Shown in pieces: positions 1-10,469 of a stretch of DNA of 64,000 bases; the first letter of the stretch is position 1, and each line of letters opens with the position of its first letter. The position numbers were made by a program, and so were the translations under genes. The stretch is from Ophioderma brevispina (Eukaryota; Echinodermata; Ophiuroidea; Amphilepidida; Ophiodermatidae), in NCBI GenBank assembly GCA_023653785.1, contig JAMKCH010022389.1, positions 1 to 64,000 on the forward strand, in the 5' to 3' direction. The notes beneath the pieces were generated by a model, which had not been told where the DNA came from, searched no databases, and worked only from the letters and a program-made list of their open reading frames with translations.

Positions 1-3000
1 CATAATTCATTATAATCTACTCTAGAATAACCAATTAAATCTAATCATTGCAAAATATAAGCCAAATTTATACCATCTGTATTTTTCTCAGACACTTCAA
101 TCACCTTCGATTTCCTATAGAACTTTACCCAGTTAAGAGCACGTCATGACAAAAGTAAAATTGATGCTATCAGCATATAAAGGTTATTTGAAATAAGTGT
201 TATTAATTAATTGCCTCCTGAGTATATATCTAATCAAATAAAACCCAAAATTAAAAAAAAAAAAAAATTTTATTATTAAATTATCTATGATTTTTCACTT
301 CCGTTAGTGCCCAGGGGAGGGGGGTTCCTGGGGACCCAACCTAATTATTCAATGAAGCCGTGGCTGCGGGAATTTATTTTTTTTTTTTAGTATCATGTAG
401 AGTATCATAAATCGAACAATTAGCAAAGAACCCTCCTTGAAAACTTTGATTGCGTAAACCAGAAATCGTAAAAAAAAATCAAATGTTGGGTACTATGGAT
501 CCCCCCCCTTGGGCACTACTAAGTGTTAGTGGACCACCAATAACACTCACCCATACGGCTTGTTCGTGATGAGGTGTTTGCGACCCATGCATTCGATTTT
601 TGGTTCTCAATGTCTGGCAGGTATGCTTGTTCCTATACTAGGCCTACCCAAACTCAGACACCATGACGTATACCCTACAGCGCCTGTCTAAAAATGGTAC
701 ACAACGAAACCGTTTTTTTTTTTTTTTCAATACTTAAAGACACCCTATCAATGATTCATATGAAAGTAGTCAAATATTTGAATATGCTCAGGATAATAAT
801 TGAAGGATAAGCGTCTGTAGAATTTCCTCCTCTAATTTTATTTTTTGCAACTTAAGTAATTCAAAGCTATCGTGTCCGTACGTGTAACTCTGGACTATTT
901 TGTTTTCAACGTTCATTTAAAAATTCGACCGGAGAAGTGGCTACCTACCCCTTACGTGATTAAACCACTACACATTGGGCACGACGTAATAAAATAATCT
1001 GTGTGTGTGTATGTTGTTTTTTTTTAGACTTTGCCAATTGCAAATCTCTTGTTGAGCTTCAAGAACAGACCTTTTCTCAAAAAAAACACTCTGTTCAGTA
1101 TAAAAGTGTCACAACATCGACTTTTGTCTAGTCGCAACTAAAATGATTTTATCTCTGATTTGACAAGAGCAAATAATATGAACACAAACTGAAAAAAACT
1201 TTATACTAAATTTGGAAAAGCACAATCTGCTGTTCTGTAATGTTTGTCAAGAAGAATGACTTAGATATTTAGGCCTAATAATTTTTTTTTTCCTGTTTGT
1301 ACTTTATTTAGACAGTTGTATTTGCAATTGCAGCTGTGTTTGGGCGATGCATCATGTTTTCTCTCATAGGCTTAGGCTATACCGTATAGACTATTTCATG
1401 GATATAATACAGTTTTAATATTATGTTTGTTGGACATTTGATCTATTCAGGTTCCAATGACCTTCGTAAAACAAACACGTCCATTTGACAGCAGAAGAAA
1501 ACTCCAACAAATCTGAAAAACTAACAAGCTTCTTAAAATCGGTGCATGTCTTTCATGACGAATTCTCTTACCGTCTGTAGGCCACAAATAGGCTAATACT
1601 GACACTTTTGCTTACTTCTCTTAATAAACGCTACCGCTTTTAAAAAAATCACTTTTATCTTACCCCTTCAAAAATGACACCCCCGTGTATTGTTATCTGG
1701 CGACAACCACGGTGCCGCACAATTTTTCGGGATCTGCCGCATCTTGCGATGGCACGACTTCGATCTATATCGGATCATGAACCGCGAGATCAAAAACATT
1801 TTCCTGTCGCGTCTTGGCCCACGTTACGGCTCATCAATGTGACGAACAGCTTTTTTCAAATCTGTCCCGCAGCGAATGCGCAACACTATCTGCCCGTGTT
1901 TTAGTAGCGAAGAAAGCGAGCAATCGCGTCTCGCAGCTGCCGACGCGTTTCAATGCTTAAGGCATTTCGCGCTCATGCGCATTGAATATCTTATTGGATG
2001 TAAATTTTTACTCCAACTAATACAGTTGGTATGGATAGATGCTTGCGGTGCGCACCAAGGTGCGTCCGTGCTTCGTTTCGATTTTTGGGCTAGCGGGCCT
2101 ATCTAGCGCTTCGTGCTTTAATATCTATGAACATTTTCTAAGAGCAGCAGCCCCCCAACTTTTTTTGTTTCAGGTGGGGAGTAGGACTGCCAACCAACAC
2201 AACAGAAAATCTAAACGGCATCACAACTTCCCGGTTCAGTCCCGTTTCACGACTTAACGGTAGAGGGCTCCTCTTACGCATATCGACGGTGCACACAGAC
2301 TTGACTAAGACTAGGCCGGGTCCCGAAAATATTTAAAAATCTAACCTTGAACCGTTTTTTTTTTGGAAATTACACTATTTTCGCCAGCGGGGGTTAATCA
2401 CTAACCCCTACGGATTTTGAAGTCAATACTTTTTTCTCTTAATTTAATCATGATAATTACTAAGATCCTTTTGAACAAAGGTTTTAAGAAGGAGATGATT
2501 TTTTAATGTCACTAGGGACCGAGACTGTCATAGTAAATTCACGTACCCCACGTTCACCCAAAATTACCCTGTGTACCATCCCAATGCCCAAATCGAGCAG
2601 ATCGTTTCCACACCACCACCCCCCCCACCCCCCCCTCCTCCACCCCCCCCATCCACCCCCCACCCCCCCCTCCGCCGCTTTTTTTGGGCACACAAATTGG
2701 AAGCTTGCCAATGTATTAGATACACTGAATTTGAAATACCGGCCGAATACGCGTCCCCTTTATGTAATAAGATGATGAATTTAGTATTTTCTGTTCCTGT
2801 CGTGGCACGACATAAATTTCAAAGCATTGGTTTTCCTTATATGGCCAATTAGGAATAGCAGGCAAGTTCAAACAGTTTGCGGTTTTTCTTTTTCTTTCGG
2901 TGCTTGTTTGTCCAAATAACCCTCCGAAACGTTCTCGGTAGGTGGTTCTACAACCGATCAAGTGCAATTGGAGAGAAATTATATCCTCAAAACATCTCCT

Positions 3001-3430
3001 CCTGTCACTTAAGGATGTTAGTAACAAACTGAAATCGGTTGTTCGTAAAAGTCATCGTGATTAATCTTTCTTATGTTATTCCAACAGGCCTTTCCAACAC
3101 ATCACTAAGAAAATTTCTGGGCTCTTTATTTAAAGCAGGCGCTCGTAAAGATCTCCTCAATGTCTTTCAATGGTTGAATAATCCTAGATCACCGGGATAG
3201 TAAGGATTTTGCAGAATGCTTTTTAAAACAAGTCAATTTTTCCTCTTAACTTCGGTGATGCTTATACTACCCCCTTGAACCTTCCTTTCCTTGTCAGATT
3301 CTCCTAGTAAACGTCAGCCACTGAAAAGGGCTCTAGCTTTTCGATTAAGGGATGGTGGTCGATTAGAAAAAAGCCAATGGTACCGCGAGGGTTAGGGACA
3401 TATGTGTGGTTCATCACCTGGGGGATGTAG
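1..3430. other. gene-free, AT-rich sequence
   Basis: No open frame here resembles a protein I know, and no exon flanked by plausible splice sites stands out. The stretch has A/T homopolymers and a CpG-richer patch at about 1,670-2,110. Small open frames in that patch show no domain or codon pattern that supports coding. A C-rich tract at 2.6 kb is listed separately. Confidence 0.6.
2606..2682. repeat. C-rich low-complexity tract
   Basis: This is a run of CCC, CCA and CCT words with several poly-C blocks. It produces proline- or glycine-rich open frames on both strands that are artefacts of composition, not genes. Confidence 0.9.
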
Positions 3431-3439
3431 CCTCAGAAG

Positions 3440-4180
3440 TCGTGCAATTATTTTTTATGGGCCAAAAAAGGTCAAAATGGAACCCAAATAGGTAAAAATC
3501 ATAGAAGGTGTTATTTATTCCGACGTCATATTGAAATGTTAATACTATAAATTCCCTCCCCCACTATATAGCTGTATATTCAATGAAAAGTTGAATGTTG
3601 GAATCTGGGGTTAATTTTGACCCCAGAAAAGGACCAAAAGGGATCAAATTGAACCCAAAAAGGTAAAAACCATAGAATGGGTGACCCAAACTTCATATTA
3701 ATGTAGAGTTTTCACATTAAGATCCCGCACTATATACTGTAGATTCAAGAAAAAATTTGAATATTGGACATCTGGTTTATTTTTTGACCACCAAAAAGCC
3801 CAAAGGGAGTCGAAGGTTGACCCCAAATTAGGTAAACATCATAGAATGGTGATGTACTTATCCATCTCATTAATTTTGAAATTGTAACAGTTCATTGGCC
3901 CCACATAATGATCCTGTAATTGAAAAATTGAATTGTTGGAATCTGGGGTTATTTGTTACCCCAGAAAGGGCCAAAAGGTTCAAAATTTACCCAATTACTC
4001 AAATCATAGAAATGGACAGGTTGATTTATTTTGACTTCATATTTGAAATGTACTCTTTAATCCCCCACTATATAGCTGTAGTATTCAATAATAATTGAAT
4101 TTGGAATCTGGGGGCCAAAAGGGAAAATTGACACAAATATGGTAAAAATCATAAAATGGTGGTGATTTACTAGTCCATCT
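3440..4180 (+). repeat. ~167-bp tandem array, left arm
   Basis: Each unit contains 'ggaatctggggtta', then 'gaccccagaaagggccaaaa', then a 'ggtaaaaatcatagaatggt' block, then 'cactatatagctgta'. The 'aatctgggg' landmark recurs near 3,600, (diverged) 3,770, 3,937 and 4,100, giving a spacing of about 167 bp. Copies differ by many small indels. Confidence 0.8.
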
Positions 4181-6559
4181 TATTTAAAATGTAATAGATA
4201 TGTTTATTTTCCCATAGCTGTGATGAAGAAATATGAATGTAAACCCAAGAAATGCCACACAAAAAGGTTTAAAAAACATGAACTTAAAATGGTATTAAAG
4301 TATAAAAAAACGAGGGGAAGGAAATTGTATTTGGGATACTATATGTTTCCAATATTAAGGCAGTAGTAATTTTCAATATCACATTTCCCAATTTAAAACA
4401 CTTATTACAATTATCGTAGTTCAGTGGACACTCCAAAATTGAAAACTCTGGATAATAATGGTCAAAATTAACCTAATTTGGTCACAATTATATTAACCAA
4501 TGAATGCATGGTGCGTCATATCTGCAGTCTTTCTCTGTTTTAAAAATATTAAAATTGGTGAATAATGCAAAAAATATCAGGCTTGTAACCTAGGTGGTGA
4601 GGGGCGGTGGGGGCTGACGCTCCCATTCCAAAAAGTCATCCCCTAACCCATAAAAGGCCAAAAAAATGATTTTGCGAGCGAAATATGCAGGTAAAAAAGT
4701 CCACTTTTGCCAGATTTGTCCCTTTGTAATTTTGGGGGGACCAAAATGCCCCTTTGAATTTTTGGGGAATTGCCCTTTGGAAAAAAAAAATAGTGCACTC
4801 AAGATTTTTCTGTCTTTCAAAAAGTACTGTAAAAAAAATAAAAAACTTTTGAAACAGGGATCAAAATGGTCCAACCCAAATTAGTCTAAATTTAACCCAA
4901 TATGCCACAATTTCAGTTCTTTTTTCCTGAAAACTAGTAAAAATAATCCAGCAGGAGCAGAAACACAGTTGGTCTGTCGCATGAAATCTATACTAAAAAT
5001 GTTGTTAATCTGATTTTTGGGTTATTTCGCCCTGAAATTATCACAACTGCTTTACTATTATGGTTAAGTATATGAAAGTCTGTTGTCTCCAAAGTAACTA
5101 AGATTGCCTTCTACAGGCTGTTTGGAAAACATCTTCCTGTATGGGGCTGCAGAAAACCATTGACAATGAAGGGGGAGCTGCAGGACGTTTTATTGGCACT
5201 TATACCATGCCAAACTCTGCCAGTTGAAAATATCTCCTGGAAAAAACATCCTACCGAATATCGGAATAGAGCACAATTCGGTGGGCAATTGCTTTCAAGT
5301 CAAGGACCAGATTATATCAGACCTTTATTTTGTGGATCGTCCTTTCGAAGTAAGGTAGCAGATCACTAACCTACTCTGATATGCTATTCAGCAGAGATAC
5401 CAGCTTTGAAGTGGGAGCAGCAATACTTGATAAAGACGTTTTGCAAATAAGTATGCCACGGATTTCGACAAAAGTCAAAAGATGACGATGAATATTGTCC
5501 CCTTTGCCAACATGGACCATCGTTTCATCAATTGATGCAATCTATGTGGTTGGCCAGCTGAACAAAAAAGTGGCAAACAGTTTCTATTCCCTTGCTTCTC
5601 AAAAGATTAACTTCCATATTATAAATTTCCCTAATTGATAGCTTTTAATTCACACTCTTTTTGGGTCTATTTTGACCTCTTTTGCCCTTTCAAGGGTCAA
5701 TTTTGAAAAATTAAAAATCCACTCTCTAAGGCCAAGTAAAAAACACACCAGTTTATCGTCCCCGGCCCGCTCCATTTGTGGACGCCGCACCGATTTTAGT
5801 GTTCTTATTATAAAAAAAAAAAGCAACAACACCAACACCAAAAAGAAGCTGAAGGGGGACAATTGAGTTACAAAATCTTGAGCACTCTTAAACTCTCATA
5901 CCTATTTTAAAGAGTATCCTTCATTTGTTGAGCAATTTCTTCAACCTTCTTACATATTACTATTTCCACAACGCGAAAGCAATCTTCAATATGGGTGGCC
6001 ATCTTCACCATGGCGGCCATCGTTGAAAAAATACTACAATAACAATAATAAAGGCCCCTCCCAACTTTTTTCAAAAGTCTGGCCGATCAACTGTTTTATT
6101 TTTTTTACTTGGCCTTAAAACTAGCCTCGTCCCCGGGATCAAAAGGTTTACAGGAAGTGAAGTGGAGTGATCGAATATAATATTGGTGTCTGTGGAAAAG
6201 GTTACTAATTTGTCTCATTTACTCTGGAAATGTTAGGATGAAAATATTTACTTAGATATTAGTAGATATAACTTCCAGATCGAATTATTATTTATACAGT
6301 ATCAGGAGGAATTCCATAAAATCACGTTTTGAGCCCTCATATCAAAATGGGTTGAAATGAAACGGGCACGATATTTAACAGATGGGTATTGGAGTCAGAC
6401 GATTCAATTAAGATGAAACTTATTAATTGGGGGTATATGGACCCAAAATGTCAAAATTTAGTTTATCTACTACCAAATATTAATAGAAATGAGGTTTTCA
6501 TTTTGGAAGGCTTAAAATTGCATATAAGTGAAGGTTACCTTGCCATTTTTACCTTATCG

Positions 6560-7425
6560 ACTCAGATTGGGTAAATTTTTGACCTTTTTGCCTTTCTCTG
6601 GCAATTTTGAACCCCCCACCAGATTCCAACATTCAAATTTCTTGAATCTACTGCTATGGAGTGAAGAAAATGAAATACTACTGCATTTTATATAAATTTG
6701 GAATTAAATACATCAACATTCTATGATTTTTACCTTATTTGGTCAATTTTAAGCCATTTTCACCCTTTCTGGAGTTAAATTTGACGCTAGATTCCAACAT
6801 TCCATTTTTTTTTAATTTAAGAAATTTATTGAGTGTAGTTTATATGAAATTACTGTTAAGATGGAATAAATACATCACCATTCTATGATTTTTACCTCAT
6901 TTGTGTCAATTTTAACCCCTTTTGGCCCTTTATGGGGTAAAAAAATAACCCCAGATTCCACATTCAAATCTTGAATTACCCAGCTACATAGTGGGGAACA
7001 TGAAATACTATTACATTAATATGAAGTTGGAATCACCATTACTATGATTTTTACCTTTCATTTGGGTCATTTTGACCCCTTTTGCGCTGCTTGGAGGTAA
7101 AAAAATAACCCCAGATTCCAAAACATTCAATCCTTCTTGATCTACAGCTATTAGTGGGGAAAATTACAATACTATTACATTAATTGCTATGAAGTTGGGA
7201 TCACCATTCTATGATTTTTACCTTATTTGGGTCAAATTTTGACCCCTTTGGTCCTTTCTGGGGTCAAAAATAACCCCAGATTCCAACATTCAAATTCTTC
7301 TTGAATCTACAGCTATATATTGGGGGAATTAAAGCACGTTCATTAATATGCAATTGGAACCACCATTCTATGATTTTTACCTTTATTGGGTCAATTTTGT
7401 CCTTTTTGGCCCATTATAAAAAAAT
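6560..7425 (-). repeat. ~167-bp tandem array, right (inverted) arm
   Basis: This is the reverse complement of the 3.4-4.2 kb unit. 'ccccagattccaacatt' recurs near 6,610, 6,780, 6,950, 7,108 and 7,275. 'ctatgatttttacctta' and 'ctacagctatatagtggg' recur at matching offsets. About five copies are visible. Confidence 0.8.
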
Positions 7426-7589
7426 TGCACCACTTCTGATTTTCTACATCCACCAGGCGAGATCCCCACATATGTACCTAAAATGTGGTAGCAATGAAAA
7501 ATTTTTCTACTATTCCACCTACCCCTTTGGTTGACAAAACTGGTCCGGGCTGGACCGCATACTATCACCCACACGTGATTATCCTTGTG

Positions 7590-9057
7590 TTTTGTCTCCA
7601 GACCAATAATCTCCTGGTCCTGATGGAATTCTTACCCGTTTTCTTATCTTAAATCATGTAGTGTGAACTTTCCCCTAATATGGACTTATTCCATGAATGC
7701 TTATCTAAAGGTGGGATTCCAAAGTCATGGAAATAGCTAATGTTGTGGCCTATCTAAGGTTCTGGCAAACCAAAAAGATGCTCTCTCAAGTTTCAAGTTA
7801 CCGTTCTGTGTGCTTTTGACATCTGGACATCTGTCTTGTGTAAAATCTTGGATAACATTGTGTTACTCGATGATAGATTGGGATAGGAGTATAAATCCTT
7901 GATGAAAATCAATGTGGCTGTAGACAAGCAGAAATGTGGAACAAATGTGTCTAAATCTTTCATTTATTGGTGAAGCCCTTGATGGGGGTGAACTGTCGCC
8001 TGGTGGACACTGTTTTTTCTGATTTTAGCTCTGCTTTTGATATAAAGTGGACACAATATCTCCCTACTTAAGAAACTTCATGCTTGTGATATTAGAGGAT
8101 CTCTTCTCTACTGGATTCAGGATTTTCTCATGGAGAGGCAGCAGAGGGTGATTTACAAAGGTGATTCTCTGATTGGACAAGGCACACTTCTAGAGTCCAC
8201 AAGGGTCAGTTGGCTGGTCCTGTTCTCTTTTTCCCCTTTGTTTGTTTCTGATATAAACACTAGTCGTTCTTCTGATATTATTTCACATTGTGTGCGGATT
8301 TATTTCGGAATCTGTGACGAATGATCGGTCAGATCTTCAAAATGATCTGATAAATATTCTTGAACAGTCAAAAACCAACTTCACTTAATGCCTCTAAATG
8401 TGCTGTTATGGTATTTCTCTAGATCTAAGATGTGTGCCAAAATTTGGAATTACTCGCTACAGTCGGTTGATGATTTTAAATTACTTGGCATGACGTTTTA
8501 TCCAATCTTGATTTTCTTTCACAGTTGATTCCACGTGAAATAAAATCTCCGCTGTTGTTTTTATTATTAAAATGCACTCTCTGCTTTATGGCCTTATATA
8601 AAGCTCTGTCCTTTCCTTATCTGGTTTACTGTACTGTTGTTTGGGCTCAATTTATTATTTCCTCTATTCAAAGGAGTGAAACAATTTCAAAAGAAAATAA
8701 CTCGTGTGCTAATGCACAGGAAAAGGTCTTGGTCTGATCATGGTCAACGTGTTACGTAGATTGATAGGTTTCTGAATTTGGCCTTATGAAAGTTGATGAG
8801 CTTGTTATAGTTTCAAACGGCTGCAATTTTGTTCGACTTCTCAACGGCAAGCATGGGTCCAAACTCTTACATGGATTTTCCTTGTAGACAGTGTTGTGAA
8901 TGGAAATTAGATTTCTTGCACTGGCGGCACGAGACTATATAATTCTTTTTCATTTTCTGTATTGTTGCCTTCCCTCAGTCCCTAGACTATTGGAAAGTAT
9001 TCCTGTTGACATCCATAACGCTGATTCTTTTGCTCAATTCACGGGAGTGTTTATGTA
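7590..9057 (+). mobile_element. decayed non-LTR retrotransposon (LINE), reverse transcriptase to C-terminus
   Basis: Pieces of a jockey/CR1-like reverse transcriptase can be read in all three + frames. In order they are SPGPDGI (near 7,611), a 'P-x-WK' block (7,715), a 'VLCKILDNI' block (7,840), 'LKKLHACDIRGSLLYWIQDF' (8,070-8,130), 'DINTSRS' (8,250), and a C-terminal 'VPRLLESIPVDI..F' block ending in a stop at 9,057. The order and spacing match this polymerase family. Frameshifts and stops are frequent. Where the catalytic ADD should stand (about 8,300-8,315) the sequence reads without it, so the copy cannot be active. The 5' part of the element is missing. Confidence 0.75.
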
Positions 9058-9712
9058 AGCAGCATTTCTTGTTAAGTGATGTTATATCCCTAGCTATTCA
9101 TCTGCCAAAGTATTACAATATGCTATTTGTGTATGCAGTATATCTTTATTTGCACGGAAGAAAATCCACATCATTGTGTTCGGGCTGTTTATCTCTCTTA
9201 AATTCCTTAGACCTTATTTTTAAGTCTAACGAGATCTGGAATTGGTTACAAACCTTTTTTGGACTAAAAATTTAAATCCGTGAAAAGGCTTACTTAAATA
9301 AGTCCCCTTTTTGGATTTGAAAATAAACCTTTAAATGAGTTAAAACTGTTTATAAAATCATTTAACAGATTTATTTTGAATCTAAAGGAATTGTTTTAAT
9401 CAAAAGGTTTTTTACAAACCTTTTTTGGACTTACAAATTTAAATCCTTGAAAAGGCTTACTTAAAAAAAGTCCTTTTGATTTGGAAATAAACGCTTTAAA
9501 TGAGTTAAAACTGTTTATAAAATCATTTAAGATTTATATTTGATCTAAAGGAATGTTTTTCCAATCCCAAAAGGTTTTTTCACTAATTCCGTCACCTTCG
9601 ACTTAAAAATAAATCTAGGGAAAAAAGTTAGCCCATTTTTCTTTCCCGCGTTACTATTTTGCCTCATGCTTTTAATTAGTAACTCAAATAAATATTATTA
9701 TATATTTTGATC
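9058..9712 (+). mobile_element. LINE 3' untranslated end, interrupted by a tandem repeat
   Basis: The segments 9,058-9,210 and 9,630-9,712 match the sequence at 62,575-62,800. Shared words are 'tatctttatttgcac', 'atcattgtgtt.gggctgt', 'gcccatttttctttcc' and 'taattagtaactcaaa', followed by an ATT-rich tail. In the copy at 62.6 kb these parts are contiguous. Here they are split by about 420 bp that contain a duplicated ~165-bp unit. The ATT-rich tail is the likely LINE 3' terminus. Confidence 0.7.
9240..9590. repeat. two-copy ~165-bp direct repeat inside the LINE 3' end
   Basis: The sequence beginning 'acaaaccttttttggact' at about 9,249 starts again at about 9,413. Both copies continue through 'aatccgtgaaaaggcttact' and 'gagttaaaactgtttataaa', with small indels between them. 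It appears inserted into the LINE tail, because the other tail copy in this window lacks it. Confidence 0.75.
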
Positions 9713-9722
9713 ACAACATTAT

Positions 9723-10466
9723 CACTCTGAGAAATAAAGGTTCAACATAGAACCCTTTTTTGGCCTGTATTTCTCATTCCTAATCAGTGCTAGGTTCTAT
9801 CATACACCTTAAAGTTCGATGAAGAACCTTCCAAATATAAATAGGCCTAGGAAAGTTCTTTTTGTATGTGTTCACATATATTTTGAAAGGTTAAGCAACA
9901 TGAAAGGCGGTGAAAACCTTTTGAGTCTAAAATAATTTAATGGCGCACCATTTTTTTCTTTCCTGTTATACCAAGAACCTACGGCCGTCCTCAGAAGGGT
10001 GCTTTATTACCATCCATTTAAGGGTTCCTATAGTTTAAGGTTCTACAAAGAACCATTTTCTTGGCTACAGAACCTTTTTGGGTTCTATAAAGAACCCCGT
10101 GAAGATTTGTTAGAGTTCTTCATAGAACCAAAAAAAGGTTCTGTAGCCAAGAAAATGGTTCTTTGTAGAACCTTAAACTCTAGGAACCCTAAAACAAAGC
10201 ACCCTTCAGAGGTTCTTGGTAGAACAGAAAGAAATTATTTTTATTTGGCCACAAAAATATTTTAGAACCAAAGTGTCATCACTGCCTTCCACATTGCTTA
10301 ACCTTTCAAAATATATGTGAACAGAACAGAACATTCCTAGGCCTATTTAAATTTAGAAGGTTCTTCATAGAACTTTTTAAGGTTCTTTATAGAACCATAG
10401 AAGTGCTTAGGGTGAAAAATACAGGACAAAAAAGGGGTTCTATGTTGAACCTTTATTCTAAGAGTG
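9723..10466. mobile_element. hairpin MITE with full-length inverted arms (TTCTATAAAGAACC family)
   Basis: The left arm from 9,723 starts 'cactctgagaaataaagg'. The right arm ends at 10,466 with the complement 'cctttattctaagagtg'. The arms, about 370 bp each, pair almost throughout, meeting near 10,080-10,130 at 'ttcttggctacagaaccttt' and its complement. Internally the motif 'ggttctataaagaacc', itself nearly palindromic, recurs many times. There is no coding capacity; the open frame at 10.0-10.27 kb is a shadow. A related remnant lies at 62.3-62.57 kb. Confidence 0.85.
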
Positions 10467-10469
10467 TAC

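Larger units (their letters stand above)
3440..7425. mobile_element. foldback-type element with inverted tandem-array arms
   Basis: The left part (about 3,440-4,180, decaying to about 4,560) is a tandem array read in the + direction. The right part (about 6,560-7,425) is the reverse complement of the same unit. The 1.9-kb interior (4,590-6,350) has no recognisable coding sequence and short A-rich or G-rich stretches. Long inverted termini made of tandem repeats around a unique core are the architecture known for foldback (FB) elements and for the sea-urchin TU elements. Whether this belongs to either family is inference. I could not define exact termini or a target-site duplication. A LINE fragment begins within 200 bp of its right edge. 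Confidence 0.6.
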
